Of a DNA stretch of 64,000 nt, positions 48,488-58,085 are shown one piece after another. The DNA comes from Umezawaea beigongshangensis (GTDB taxonomy: Bacteria > Actinomycetota > Actinomycetes > Mycobacteriales > Pseudonocardiaceae), in the NCBI RefSeq assembly GCF_016464305.1, contig NZ_JAEIOJ010000004.1:248001-312000 (forward strand). The letters run 5' to 3'. The first letter of the stretch is position 1. Each line of letters starts with the position of its first letter. The position numbers and the translations under genes were made by a program. A model generated the notes under the pieces. The model was not told where the DNA came from and did no database searches. It saw only the letters and a program-made list of their open reading frames with translations.

Positions 48488-48697
48488 GGGGTATCGCACG
48501 TTCCCGCACGGCGGTGGTCTGTCAAGGCCGCCTGTACGGCGTCTTCACCCGCTGTTCGGTAGTCAGACAGGACAAAGGCTCTCCGTGTCCGTGACACGGA
48601 TGAGTGGATGGGGCAGGCTGGACGGGCAAGGGTGCGGGGGCGCCGGGCGGATCGACGGCTCAGCGCGCCACGACGGGCTCGGGGAGCGAGGGTTTCC

Positions 48698-50254
48698 GTG
48701 GCAGGCACGACCAGACGCAGGCACCGGCGCAGGACGAGGAAGGCGGCCCCCGCGCGGGCCGTCATGACCCCTCGCCAGTGGGGGATCGCGGCCTCGGTCA
48801 CCGTGGCCATGCTGACCCCCGCCGTCCTGTCGGGCACCGGCACGCTGGACTGGACACCCCTGTCCGCCCGCTCGGCCATCGACGCGCTGCCCGTCGGCGT
48901 CGCGGACCTCACCTCCGCCCAGCGCCTCGGCAGCTCCTACGGCGACGAGCTCGGCGCCGGTGGCCGTCTGCCGCTGTCCGACCAGCTCAGCGCTGCGCTG
49001 CTGGCCGAGGTGGACGACCTGTCGGACCTGGAGGGCGGCTACTCGCTCGACGGGCTGACCGACGGCCCGCTCGGCGTGCCCGGCGTGGTGCTCGACGCCT
49101 ACATGCGCGCGGAGGAACGGCTCGCCGAGACCACACCGGGCTGCAACCTCGACTGGGCGCTGCTCGCCGGGATCGGGAAGATCGAGTCCGGGCACGCCCG
49201 CGGCGGCCTGGTCGACGCCGACGGCGACGCCACGCCTCCCATCCTCGGGCCGGTGCTGAACGGCGGCCCCGGTATGGCGACGATCCTCGACACCGACGAC
49301 GGCAGGTGGGACTCCGACACGGTCTACGACCGGGCGGTGGGGCCCATGCAGTTCATCCCCTCCACGTGGGCGGGCTACGCGGCGGACGGCAACGAGGACG
49401 AGCAGCGCAACCCCAACAACGTCTACGACGCCACGATCGGCGCGGGCAACTACCTGTGCTCCGGCGGCGGCGATCTGACCGACCCGCAGCAGCGCGCCGC
49501 GGCGGTGTTCCGCTACAACCACTCCGACGAGTACGTGCGCAACGTGCTGACGTGGGCCGACGCGTACGCCGACGGCGTGACGCCGCTGCCGAACTCGCCC
49601 GGTGAGGACCTGGACGCCTACGACTTCTCGTTCGCGGACGACCACGACGGCCTCTCCGACGTGGCCCTGCCCGGTTCGCCGGGCGCCACGACCACCACCA
49701 CGACGTCCACGTCGGGCGGTGTCACCACCACGACGACGGTCACGACCACGACGCAGCAGTCCCAGAGCGGTGCGACGACCACCACCAGGACCGCGGTGAC
49801 GCTGGTGCCGTCCGAGCCCACGAAGACGCCGCCGGACAGCACCACGACCACGACGACGGACAGCACGACGACCACGACGACCACGCCGTCCGAGCCGACC
49901 ACCACGACGACGACCACCACGCTCATCACCACGACGACCACCACGAGCACCGGCCCCGAGGAGGGCACGGTGAGCGAGGTGAGGGAGTGGACGGACGAGA
50001 CGGGCGTGTTCCACCGCGTCACCACGACCTTCCACCCCGACCACCGGGTCGTGCGCACGACGGTGACCGACGGGAAGGCCGCCAACGGCGTTCGGACGAT
50101 CACGACCGAGGTCGAGGAGTGGAACTCGAAGATCTGCGCCGGGACCACGGTCACCGGTGAGACGACGACGATCCCGCCCGGTGGCGAGCCGCAGACCACG
50201 CCGAACCACTCGCCGGACAACTCCACGTGCCCCGAGGTGACGCGCCCCGCCTGA
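48698..50254 (+). CDS. Secreted lytic transglycosylase with Thr-rich tail
   Basis: The 518-residue protein has an Arg-rich N-terminus, one hydrophobic segment (QWGIAASVTVAMLTPAVLSG), a transglycosylase domain like that at 43769 (CNLDWALLAGIGKIESGHARGG with catalytic Glu, AVGPMQFIPSTWAGYA, YNHSDEYVRNV), then residues about 330-430 with long Thr runs (TTTTTTSTS, TTTTTTT), and a final domain of about 90 residues with two Cys. The Thr tract is a likely O-mannosylated wall linker. GTG 48698 has GAGGG upstream; an in-frame upstream extension lacks a start signal. The 210 nt before it show no gene. Confidence 0.88.
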   Translation: MAGTTRRRHRRRTRKAAPARAVMTPRQWGIAASVTVAMLTPAVLSGTGTLDWTPLSARSAIDALPVGVADLTSAQRLGSSYGDELGAGGRLPLSDQLSAALLAEVDDLSDLEGGYSLDGLTDGPLGVPGVVLDAYMRAEERLAETTPGCNLDWALLAGIGKIESGHARGGLVDADGDATPPILGPVLNGGPGMATILDTDDGRWDSDTVYDRAVGPMQFIPSTWAGYAADGNEDEQRNPNNVYDATIGAGNYLCSGGGDLTDPQQRAAAVFRYNHSDEYVRNVLTWADAYADGVTPLPNSPGEDLDAYDFSFADDHDGLSDVALPGSPGATTTTTTSTSGGVTTTTTVTTTTQQSQSGATTTTRTAVTLVPSEPTKTPPDSTTTTTTDSTTTTTTTPSEPTTTTTTTTLITTTTTTSTGPEEGTVSEVREWTDETGVFHRVTTTFHPDHRVVRTTVTDGKAANGVRTITTEVEEWNSKICAGTTVTGETTTIPPGGEPQTTPNHSPDNSTCPEVTRPA

Positions 50255-50300
50255 CCGTGGCCTACCGTTGCCGGAGAAGTCCGGGACGGGAGGAGCGCTG

Positions 50301-51281
50301 ATGGCTCGGGTGGCCGCGATCGACTGCGGGACGAACTCGATCCGCCTGCTGGTGGCGGACGTGACGTCGCACGAGGACGGTTCCCACGCGCTGCGCGACG
50401 TGCACCGGGAGATGCGCGTCGTCCGGCTCGGTCAGGGGGTCGACGCGACGGGCGTGCTCGCGCCGGAGGCGTTGGCGCGCACCAGGTCCGCGCTCGTGGA
50501 CTACGCGGCCGTGCTCCGTCGCAAGGGGACGGAGCGGGTGCGCATGGTCGCCACGTCGGCCACCCGCGACGCCCGCAACCGCGAGGAGTTCTTCGCGATG
50601 ACCCGCGAGGTGCTCGGCGCCGAGGCCGAGGTGATCTCCGGTGAGGAGGAGGCGCGGCTGTCGTTCACCGGCGCCGTGTCGGACCTGGAGCCCGAGGAGG
50701 GCCCGTTCCTCGTCGCGGACGTCGGCGGCGGCTCCACGGAGGTCGTGCTCGGCTCCTGGAACGGCACGACCGGCCAGGTGGAGGGCGCGCGCTCGGTGGA
50801 CGTCGGCTGCGTGCGGCTCACCGAACGGGTGCTGCACTCCGACCCGCCCACCGGGGCGGAGATCGCCGAGGCGGTCCGGGTGACCCGGTCGCTGCTGGAA
50901 CCGGCGTTCGACGCGGTTCCGGTCGAGAAGGCGCGGACCTGGATCGGGGTCGCCGGCACCGTCACCACGATCGCCGCCGTCGCGAAGGAGCTTCCCCGCT
51001 ACGACCCGCAGGAGATCCACCTGTCGCGGTTGCCGCTCGACACCGTCCACGAGATCACCTCCCGCCTGCTGGCGATGGACCACGACCAGCGCGCGGCGAT
51101 CCCGTCCGTGCACCCGGGGCGGGTGGACGTGATCGGCGGGGGCGCGATCGTGGTGCGCACGCTCGCGGAGCTGCTCGCGGAGCGCGCGGGCATCGCCGAG
51201 CTGTCGGTGAGCGAGCACGACATCCTGGACGGGATCGCGTTCTCGCTGGCGCAGTACGGTCCGCAGTCGCACCAGCACTGA
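50301..51281 (+). CDS. ppx: Exopolyphosphatase/guanosine pentaphosphatase family (Ppx/GppA)
   Basis: The 326-residue protein of the actin-like ATPase fold has AAIDCGTNSIRLLVAD (phosphate 1), MVATSATRDARN, ISGEEEARLSFTGAV, VADVGGGSTEVVLG (phosphate 2), GVAGTVTTIAA and DVIGGGAIVV. It degrades inorganic polyphosphate or pppGpp. It is the short, single-module actinobacterial form. GGGAGG precedes ATG 50301. Order after DUF501 matches Rv1026 (ppx2), with the transglycosylase inserted. Confidence 0.93.
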   Translation: MARVAAIDCGTNSIRLLVADVTSHEDGSHALRDVHREMRVVRLGQGVDATGVLAPEALARTRSALVDYAAVLRRKGTERVRMVATSATRDARNREEFFAMTREVLGAEAEVISGEEEARLSFTGAVSDLEPEEGPFLVADVGGGSTEVVLGSWNGTTGQVEGARSVDVGCVRLTERVLHSDPPTGAEIAEAVRVTRSLLEPAFDAVPVEKARTWIGVAGTVTTIAAVAKELPRYDPQEIHLSRLPLDTVHEITSRLLAMDHDQRAAIPSVHPGRVDVIGGGAIVVRTLAELLAERAGIAELSVSEHDILDGIAFSLAQYGPQSHQH

Positions 51282-51426
51282 TCGTGACGTCTTTGTGACC
51301 CCTGCCAGGTGTGGCGCGGGCCACTCGGACCGTTAACGTCCTCTCACGATCTGGGAGGGGGCGTCCCTCCGGAGATCACGGCGAGCGCGCCACCGTCGCG
51401 GGCACGCCGACGAGGCGGGAGGCCCC

Positions 51427-53061
51427 ATGTCGCGATCGCGTTCGTCCTCGCTCGTGGCCACGACGGCCGCGGTGGCCCTGGCCGCAACGGCGTGCGGAGG
51501 CGGGGGTCCGGGCGGCACCGCGGCCGACACCGACGCCGCCATCACGATCTTCAACACCGAGCCGGAGAACCCGCTGGTCCCCGGCAACACGACCGAGGTC
51601 GGCGGCAGTCACGTCCTGGACCCGATGTTCACCGGGCTGGTCGAGTACGACGGTGACACGGCCCAGCCGACGAACGCGATGGCGGAGTCCGTCGAGACGA
51701 CCGACTCGACGGTCTTCACCATCACGCTCAAGCAGGGCTGGACGTTCCACGACGGCACGGCGGTGACCGCGTCCAGCTTCGTCGACGCGTGGAACTGGAC
51801 CGCCCACGGCCCCAACGCCACGCAGGGCGCGAGCTTCTTCTCCCAGATCGCGGGCTACGACGAGGTCCACCCGGCTGACCCGGACGGCGCCGACGGGCCC
51901 CTGGCGGCCCCCGCGCCCACCACGGACGCGATGTCCGGCCTGGAGGTCGTCGACGACCACACCTTCGAGGTCACGCTCTCCGCGCCGTTCTCCGTCTTCC
52001 CGGTGACCCTGGGCTACGAGGTCTACGCGCCGCTGCCGAAGGCGTTCTTCGACGACCGGGCGGCGTTCGAGGCCCACCCGATCGGCAACGGCCCGTTCGA
52101 GTACGTCTCCCGCGTGGTCGGCCAGGAGGTGAAGCTGACCCGCTACGACGACTACCGGGGGTCGGACGGGCCGAAGTTCAAGGACCTGACGCTGAAGGTC
52201 TACCAGAGCCGCGAGTCGGCCTACGCCGACCTGGTCTCCGGGAGCCTGGACTTCATGGAGGAGCTGCCGCCCAACGCGCTGGCGGGCCAGAAGTACCAGA
52301 CGGACCTGGGCGAGCGCGTCGTGCAGAAGGAGACGCTGAACAACCAGACCATCGCGTTCCCGTTCTACCTCGCGCCCTACGACAACGCCGACCTGCGCAA
52401 GGCGCTGTCGATGGCGATCGACCGCGAGGAGATCACGCAGAAGATCTTCGAGGGCAGCCGCATCCCCGCCGACGGCTGGGTGCACCCGCTGACCAAGGGC
52501 TACAGGGCGGGTCAGTGCGGCGAGTACTGCACCTACGACCCGGAGAAGGCCCAGGAGCACCTGGCCAGGTCGGGCTACACCGGCGAGATCCTGCTGGAGT
52601 CCAACACCGACGGCGGCCACCAGGAGTGGGCCGAGGCGGTCGCGAACAGCATCAAGAACACGCTCGGCCTCGACGTCCGCTTCGTGCCGGCCACCAGCTT
52701 CGGCGACTTCCGGCAGAAGGTGAACGCCCACGAGATGAAGGGCATGTACCGGGCGGGTTGGATCGCGGACTACCCGTCGATCGAGAACTGGCTCAACCCG
52801 CTGTTCCGCACGGGCGCGTCGTCCAACGACGGCCTCTACAGCAACCCGGCGGTGGACGCGAAGCTCGCCGAGGCCGACCGGGCGGCGGACGAGGAGCAGG
52901 CCGCCGCGCTGTACCAGGAGGCCGAGAAGATGATGGCGCAGGACGTGCCGTCCATTCCGCTGTGGACGCAGAACACCATCGCGGGCAGGTCAGAGCGGCT
53001 CACGGTCGCGAAGCTGGACCCCTTCCGCAGCCTCGACCTCGCGTCCGTCGAGGTCGGCTGA
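51427..53061 (+). CDS. dppA: Peptide ABC importer substrate-binding lipoprotein (family 5)
   Basis: The 544-residue DppA/OppA-type protein has a signal peptide ending in a lipobox-like TACG (Cys23), then AITIFNTEPENPLVPGNTTEVGG, the family signature FTITLKQGWTFHDGTAVTASSFVDAW (ends FTITLKQGWTFHDG and SSFVDAW), ALSMAIDREEI and YNPEKA-like CTYDPEKAQEHL. It should bind oligopeptides outside the membrane. TAACGT near 51334 is a plausible -10 box and GGGAGG-type sites precede ATG. First gene of a five-gene operon. Confidence 0.93.
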   Translation: MSRSRSSSLVATTAAVALAATACGGGGPGGTAADTDAAITIFNTEPENPLVPGNTTEVGGSHVLDPMFTGLVEYDGDTAQPTNAMAESVETTDSTVFTITLKQGWTFHDGTAVTASSFVDAWNWTAHGPNATQGASFFSQIAGYDEVHPADPDGADGPLAAPAPTTDAMSGLEVVDDHTFEVTLSAPFSVFPVTLGYEVYAPLPKAFFDDRAAFEAHPIGNGPFEYVSRVVGQEVKLTRYDDYRGSDGPKFKDLTLKVYQSRESAYADLVSGSLDFMEELPPNALAGQKYQTDLGERVVQKETLNNQTIAFPFYLAPYDNADLRKALSMAIDREEITQKIFEGSRIPADGWVHPLTKGYRAGQCGEYCTYDPEKAQEHLARSGYTGEILLESNTDGGHQEWAEAVANSIKNTLGLDVRFVPATSFGDFRQKVNAHEMKGMYRAGWIADYPSIENWLNPLFRTGASSNDGLYSNPAVDAKLAEADRAADEEQAAALYQEAEKMMAQDVPSIPLWTQNTIAGRSERLTVAKLDPFRSLDLASVEVG

Positions 53062-53101
53062 CAGCACAGCGCCGTGGACCGCCTCGGCGAGGGGAGTTCT
53101 C

Positions 53102-54025
53102 GTGGGCCGCTACGTGCTGCGCCGACTGCTGCAGATGATCCCGGTGTTCCTCGGGACCACGTTCCTGATCTACGTGCTGGTGTGGGCCGTGCCCGGCGAT
53201 CCGTTCGCCGGCAAGTGCGGGGAGCGCGACTGCCCCGACTCCTACGTGTCCGCGATGCGCGAGGAGTTCAACCTGGACGACCCGGTGGTCGTCCAGTACG
53301 GCGAGTACCTGCTGAACCTGGTGCGGGGCGACTTCGGCCGGACGTCCTCCGGCGTCGAGGTCAGCGACCGGATCGTGGAGACGTTCCCGGTCACGCTGAG
53401 GCTGGCGCTCGTGGCGCTGGTCGTGGAGGCGGTCATCGGGATCACCGCCGGTGTCGTCAGCGGTCTGCGCAACCGGGGCTTCCTGGACAGCCTGGTGCTG
53501 GTGTCGACGCTGTTCCTCATCTCGATCCCGGTCTTCGTCACCGGCTACGTCGTGCAGCTGGTGTTCGGCCTGCAACTGGGCTGGATCTCGCCGACGGTCA
53601 GCACGCCGACGTTCGGCGGCCTGATCGTGCCCGGCCTGGTGCTGGCGAGCCTGTCGATGGCCTACGTGGCGCGGTTGAGCAGGGCGAGCATCTCGGAGAA
53701 CCGCAGGGCCGACTACGTGCGCACGGCGCTGGCCAAGGGGCTGCCGCAGAGCCGGATCGTGGGCGTGCACGTGCTGCGCAACTCGCTGATCCCGGTGATC
53801 ACGTTCCTCGGCACCGACCTCGGCGCGTTCATGGGCGGTGCGATCGTCACCGAGGGCATCTTCAACGTGCCCGGAATCGGCGGCCTGGTCTTCCGCTCCG
53901 TCCAGACGAAGGAGGGCGCGATGGTGACCGGGCTCGTCACCGTCCTGGTGCTGGTCTACCTGGTGATGACCCTCGTGGTCGACCTGCTCTGCGCCGTGCT
54001 CGACCCGAGGATCCGCTATGAGTGA
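53102..54025 (+). CDS. dppB: Peptide ABC importer permease DppB
   Basis: The 307-residue permease opens with GRYVLRRLLQMIPVFLGTTFLIYVL, the DppB signature. The periplasmic loop holds Cys pairs (KCGERDCPD). The coupling motif DYVRTALAKGLPQSRIVGVHVLRNSLIPVIT (parts DYVRTALAKGL and HVLRNSLIP) is present. There are six membrane segments. GTG 53102 has GAGGGGA upstream. It overlaps dppC by 8 nt. Confidence 0.94.
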   Translation: MGRYVLRRLLQMIPVFLGTTFLIYVLVWAVPGDPFAGKCGERDCPDSYVSAMREEFNLDDPVVVQYGEYLLNLVRGDFGRTSSGVEVSDRIVETFPVTLRLALVALVVEAVIGITAGVVSGLRNRGFLDSLVLVSTLFLISIPVFVTGYVVQLVFGLQLGWISPTVSTPTFGGLIVPGLVLASLSMAYVARLSRASISENRRADYVRTALAKGLPQSRIVGVHVLRNSLIPVITFLGTDLGAFMGGAIVTEGIFNVPGIGGLVFRSVQTKEGAMVTGLVTVLVLVYLVMTLVVDLLCAVLDPRIRYE

Positions 54026-54974
54026 CCCCAGCGCCGCCGCCGCCGGTGCGGCCCTCGGCGCCGACGCCCGCGTCACCGCCGCCGAGGGCGGCCCGGAGCG
54101 GCAGGACCGGCCCCGCGGCCTGTTCGGCGACGCGTGGCGGGAGCTGCGCGCGCGCCCGCTGTTCTGGATCTCCGTCTCGCTGATCTCGCTGGTGCTGCTG
54201 CTGGCGGCGTTCCCGGCGCTGTTCACCTCGGCCGACCCCGCCTTCGGCGACCTCGGCCGCAGCCGGGAAGCGCCGTCGGCCGACGCCTGGTTCGGCTACG
54301 ACAACCAGGGCTACGACGTCTACGCCCGCGTCGTCCACGGCACTCGCGCGTCGATCGTGGTCGGGGTGCTCGCGACCCTCGGCACCGTGCTCATCGGCTC
54401 GGTGCTGGGCATCCTCGCCGGTTTTCACGGAGGCTGGCCGGACGCGGTGGTGTCGCGGGTGGCGGACGTCCTCGTCGGCGTGCCGTTCGTGCTGGGCGCC
54501 ATCGTCGTGCTGAGCACGCTCAACGCGGCGGGCTCGGCGTCGGCCACGCGCATCGTGGCCCAGGTCGTGCTGTCGATCGCGCTGCTGTCGTGGCCGGTGG
54601 CCATGCGCATCATGCGCTCGGCGGCCGTCGCCGCGAAGCAGCAGGACTACGTGAAGGCGGCGCGGGCGCTCGGCGCCAGCCCGCGGCGCGTGATCCTGCG
54701 GCACCTGCTGCCCAACTGCCTGGCTCCCGTGCTGGTGTACTCGACCATCGCCCTCGGCGCGTTCATCGGCGTCGAGGCGACCCTGTCCTACCTGGGCATC
54801 GGGCTGCGCCAGCCGGTCGTGTCCTGGGGAGTGATGATCAACGGTGCGAAGGACTACATCCGCGTCGCGCCGCACGCCCTGCTGTTCCCCGCGGGCTTCC
54901 TCACCGTCACCGTGCTGGCGTTCGTCATGCTCGGCGACGCCGTGCGCGAGGCGCTCGACCCGAAGCTGAGGTAG
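54018..54974 (+). CDS. dppC: Peptide ABC importer permease DppC
   Basis: The 318-residue permease has a cytoplasmic N-terminus with WRELRARPLFWISVSLI, a long first loop (WFGYDNQGYDVYARVVHGTR), then five helices and the coupling loop QDYVKAARALGASPRRVILRHLLPN (parts DYVKAARALGAS and HLLPN), followed by SYLGIGLRQPVVSWGVMI, typical of DppC/OppC. ATG lies inside the end of dppB. Confidence 0.94.
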   Translation: MSDPSAAAAGAALGADARVTAAEGGPERQDRPRGLFGDAWRELRARPLFWISVSLISLVLLLAAFPALFTSADPAFGDLGRSREAPSADAWFGYDNQGYDVYARVVHGTRASIVVGVLATLGTVLIGSVLGILAGFHGGWPDAVVSRVADVLVGVPFVLGAIVVLSTLNAAGSASATRIVAQVVLSIALLSWPVAMRIMRSAAVAAKQQDYVKAARALGASPRRVILRHLLPNCLAPVLVYSTIALGAFIGVEATLSYLGIGLRQPVVSWGVMINGAKDYIRVAPHALLFPAGFLTVTVLAFVMLGDAVREALDPKLR

Positions 54975-54978
54975 GAAC

Positions 54979-55980
54979 ATGTCCGAAGTGGACCACTCCG
55001 GTGCTCTGCTGGAGGTCGAGGACCTGCGCGTGGAGTTCCGCACCCGCGACGGGGTGGCGAGCGTCCTCAACGGCGTGAGCTACCACGTCGCCGCCGGTGA
55101 GACCCTGGCCGTGCTGGGGGAGTCGGGCTCCGGCAAGAGCGTCACCGCGCAGGCCGTCATGGGCATCCTCGACACCCCGCCCGCGTTCGTGACCGGCGGC
55201 GCGGTGCGCTTCCACGGCGAGGACCTGCTCAGGGCCACCCCCGAGCGGCGCAGGGTGCTGCGCGGCAGCGGCCTGGCGATGATCTTCCAGGACGCGCTGT
55301 CCGCGCTGAACCCGGTCTTCACCGTCGGCTTCCAGATCGAGGAGCAGCTGCGGGTGCGGCTCGGCGCCAGCCGGCGCGACGCCCGGCAGCGCGCGATCGA
55401 GCTGCTGGACCTGGTGCGCATCCCCGGCGCGAAGCAGCGCGTCCGCGAGTACCCGCACCAGTTCTCCGGCGGGATGCGGCAGCGCGCGATGATCGCCATG
55501 TCGCTCGCGCTGGACCCCGAGCTGCTCATCGCCGACGAGCCGACCACGGCGCTCGACGTGACCGTGCAGGCGCAGATCATGGACCTGCTGGCCGAGATCC
55601 AGGCCGAGCGGAACACGGGGCTGGTCCTCATCACGCACGACCTGGGCGTGGTCGCCGAGGTCGCCGACCGGATCGCCGTCGTGTACGCGGGGCGCGTCGT
55701 CGAGCACGCCGACGCCCGCGACCTGTTCCGCTCGCCCGGCCACCCCTACACGGCAGCGCTGTTGGAGTCGCTGCCGCGGCTGGACCAGAGGGGATCGGCC
55801 CTGCACACCATCAGGGGCCTGCCGCCGTCGCTGCTGGCCGTCCCGCCGGGGTGCCCGTTCCACCCGCGCTGCCCGCGTGCGCGGGACGTGTGCCGCACCG
55901 AGGTCCCCGCGCAGGTGGCGCTCGGGTCCGGCCGCGTCAGCGCGTGCCACTTCGCCGAGGAGGTCGTCAGCGGTGGCTGA
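54979..55980 (+). CDS. dppD: Peptide ABC importer ATPase DppD
   Basis: The 333-residue ATPase has Walker [11 protein letters not shown]-loop [12 protein letters not shown], signature [16 protein letters not shown], Walker [13 protein letters not shown], and the C-terminal oligopeptide motif with [17 protein letters not shown], whose cysteines match the iron-sulfur or metal cluster region seen in DppD. GGAAC precedes ATG 54979. It overlaps dppF by 8 nt. Confidence 0.95.
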   Translation: MSEVDHSGALLEVEDLRVEFRTRDGVASVLNGVSYHVAAGETLAVLGESGSGKSVTAQAVMGILDTPPAFVTGGAVRFHGEDLLRATPERRRVLRGSGLAMIFQDALSALNPVFTVGFQIEEQLRVRLGASRRDARQRAIELLDLVRIPGAKQRVREYPHQFSGGMRQRAMIAMSLALDPELLIADEPTTALDVTVQAQIMDLLAEIQAERNTGLVLITHDLGVVAEVADRIAVVYAGRVVEHADARDLFRSPGHPYTAALLESLPRLDQRGSALHTIRGLPPSLLAVPPGCPFHPRCPRARDVCRTEVPAQVALGSGRVSACHFAEEVVSGG

Positions 55981-56986
55981 GCCCCTCCTCCGGGTCCAGG
56001 ACCTCGTCAAGCACTTCCCGGTGACCACCGGCGTGCTGGTCAAGCGCACCATCGGCCACGTCAGGGCCGTGGACGGCGTGTCGTTCGACCTCGCCGCCGG
56101 GGAGACCCTGGGCGTGGTCGGCGAGTCCGGCTGCGGCAAGTCGACGCTCGCGCAGGTGCTGCTGCGGCTGGAGCCCGCCACGTCCGGCGAGGTGCGGTTC
56201 GAGGGCCGCGACGTGTTCGCGCTGCGCGGCGCCGAGCTGCGGCGGTGGCGGCGCGACGTGCAGATCGTGCTCCAGGACCCGTACACCTCGCTCAACCCGC
56301 GGATGACCGTCGGCGACATCGTCGGCGAGCCGTTCGAGATCCACCCCGAGGTGGCTCCGCGCGGCTCGCGGGCGGCGCAGGTGCGCGAGCTGCTCGACGT
56401 GGTGGGGCTCAACCCCGAGCACATCAGCCGCTACCCGCACCAGTTCTCCGGCGGCCAGCGCCAGCGCGTCGGCATCGCCCGCGCCCTCGCGCTGCGGCCG
56501 AGGGTGCTCGTGTGCGACGAGCCGGTGTCCGCGCTCGACGTGTCGGTCCAGGCGCAGGTCGTGAACCTGCTGGGGGAGCTCCGGGCCGAGTTCGGGCTGT
56601 CCTGCCTGCTCATCGCGCACGACCTGTCCGTGGTGCGGCACCTGTCCGACCGGGTCGCCGTGATGTACCTGGGCAAGATCGTCGAGATCGGCACGGAGGA
56701 GCAGATCTACGGCCACCCCACCCACCCGTACACGCAGGCGCTGCTGTCCGCGGTGCCCGTGCCGGACCCGGCGCTGCGGGGACGGCGCGACGTGATCCGG
56801 CTGACCGGCGACGTGCCGTCGCCGGTGGACCCGCCGTCGGGCTGCCGGTTCCGCACCCGGTGCTGGAAGGCGCGGGACGTCTGCGCGACCGAGGAGCCCG
56901 CGCTGGCCGACCGGCCGGCCGGGGCGCCGGGAGCCGATCATCCGAGCGCCTGCCACTTCGCCGAGCCACGCGTCGTCGTTCCCTGA
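55973..56986 (+). CDS. dppF: Peptide ABC importer ATPase DppF
   Basis: The 337-residue ATPase has the DppF-type [27 protein letters not shown] (ends VKHFPV and AVDGVSF), Walker [30 protein letters not shown], signature [16 protein letters not shown], Walker [13 protein letters not shown], and C-terminal [18 protein letters not shown]. Together with DppBCD it completes the importer. GTG 55973 lies within the end of dppD. Confidence 0.95.
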   Translation: MAEPLLRVQDLVKHFPVTTGVLVKRTIGHVRAVDGVSFDLAAGETLGVVGESGCGKSTLAQVLLRLEPATSGEVRFEGRDVFALRGAELRRWRRDVQIVLQDPYTSLNPRMTVGDIVGEPFEIHPEVAPRGSRAAQVRELLDVVGLNPEHISRYPHQFSGGQRQRVGIARALALRPRVLVCDEPVSALDVSVQAQVVNLLGELRAEFGLSCLLIAHDLSVVRHLSDRVAVMYLGKIVEIGTEEQIYGHPTHPYTQALLSAVPVPDPALRGRRDVIRLTGDVPSPVDPPSGCRFRTRCWKARDVCATEEPALADRPAGAPGADHPSACHFAEPRVVVP

Positions 56987-57073
56987 AATTTCACCCGATC
57001 GGCGTAGTGGTTCGGCCCTCGTTCCCCCGGTTCGCGGTCCAGAACTGTCGGGGGTGGGCTGCATCCTGCAAAC

Positions 57074-58042
57074 ATGACGGACGCGGAGTGGAGCGGTGAG
57101 GCGAGCGAACTGGCTGCACACGGCCGCCAGGGCGTGATCGCCCTGTCGACCCTGCGCCGGTTGGGCGTGCCCGAACACGTGGTCGAGGAGCGGTGCCGGT
57201 CCGGTGGGCCCTGGCGGTGGTTGTTACCGCGAGTCGTGCTGCTGAGCCGCGCCGAGCCCAGCACGCGGCAGCGGGTGGAGGCCGCTCTGCTGCACGGCGG
57301 CCACGAGTCCGTGGTCACCGGGTTCGAGGCCGCCCGGTTGCAGGGCATGGGCCGGGCTCCCGACCTGGGCGTCGTGCACCTGCTGGTGCCGCCGGACGTC
57401 GAGGTGGCCGACGCCGGGTTCGTCGTGGTCGAGCGGACGAAGTTCCTGCCGTCGGTGGTCATCCGCAGCGGGATGCGGCTCGCGCCTCCCGTCCGCGCGG
57501 TGCTCGACGGGCTGCGCCGGATCACCGAGGCGTCGGCCGTGCGGCCACTGCTGGTGGAGGCCGTGCGCCGCAAGCTGGGCACGCTGGAGGACCTGAACCG
57601 CGAGGTGGAGAACGCGGCCAGGCGCGGCCAGCCGCTGCCCCCGCACGTCGTGCTCCAGGTGCGGACCGAGCTGCTCACCGTGGCCGAGGCCGACACCACC
57701 GCCATCTGGCGGCGGGCCGGGCTGCCGGCGGCGCAGCGGCGGGTCGCGGTGTACGACCGGGCGGGGAAGTTCCTCGGAATGCCCGACGCGTGGTGCGGCG
57801 AGGTGGCCCTGGCCTGGGAGCTGGACTCCTACGAGGCCCACCACGGCGCGGCCGAGCACGCCGAGCTGCTGCGCCGCAACACGCGCTACGCGACCGCGGG
57901 CGTCGTCGTCGTGCAGACCCTGCCGAGCAGGCTGCGCGACGACCCCGACGCCGTGATCGCCGAGCTGCGGGCCGCCTACGAGCAGGCGCGGGCCAGACCG
58001 CACCCGCTCGCGGCGGTCGACCACCACCAGGAGGTCGCGTGA
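57074..58042 (+). CDS. Hypothetical protein of the AbiEi-antitoxin/DUF559-like actinobacterial family
   Basis: The 322-residue protein resembles a common actinomycete family with an N-terminal AbiEi-type winged helix (VIALSTLRRLGVPEHVVEERCRSGGPWRWLLPRVVLL), a middle region (VTGFEAARLQGMG, VVVERTKFLPSVVIRSGMRLAPPVRAVLDGLRR) and a C-terminal nuclease-like region, with MPDAWCGEVALAWELDSYEAHH standing where DUF559/VSR proteins have their acidic residues. No partner AbiEii toxin gene lies next to it, so a toxin-antitoxin role is not supported. CATCCT ends 6 nt before ATG (leaderless). Confidence 0.7.
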   Translation: MTDAEWSGEASELAAHGRQGVIALSTLRRLGVPEHVVEERCRSGGPWRWLLPRVVLLSRAEPSTRQRVEAALLHGGHESVVTGFEAARLQGMGRAPDLGVVHLLVPPDVEVADAGFVVVERTKFLPSVVIRSGMRLAPPVRAVLDGLRRITEASAVRPLLVEAVRRKLGTLEDLNREVENAARRGQPLPPHVVLQVRTELLTVAEADTTAIWRRAGLPAAQRRVAVYDRAGKFLGMPDAWCGEVALAWELDSYEAHHGAAEHAELLRRNTRYATAGVVVVQTLPSRLRDDPDAVIAELRAAYEQARARPHPLAAVDHHQEVA

Positions 58043-58076
58043 CGGCGCTCCGGCACGAGCGGGTGCCGGAGCGCCG
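58043..58076. terminator. Bidirectional terminator
   Basis: CGGCGCTCCGGCAC (58043-58056) pairs perfectly with GTGCCGGAGCGCCG (58063-58076) between convergent genes; it starts at the first base after the stop. Confidence 0.8.
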
Positions 58077-58085
58077 GGCGGCCGA

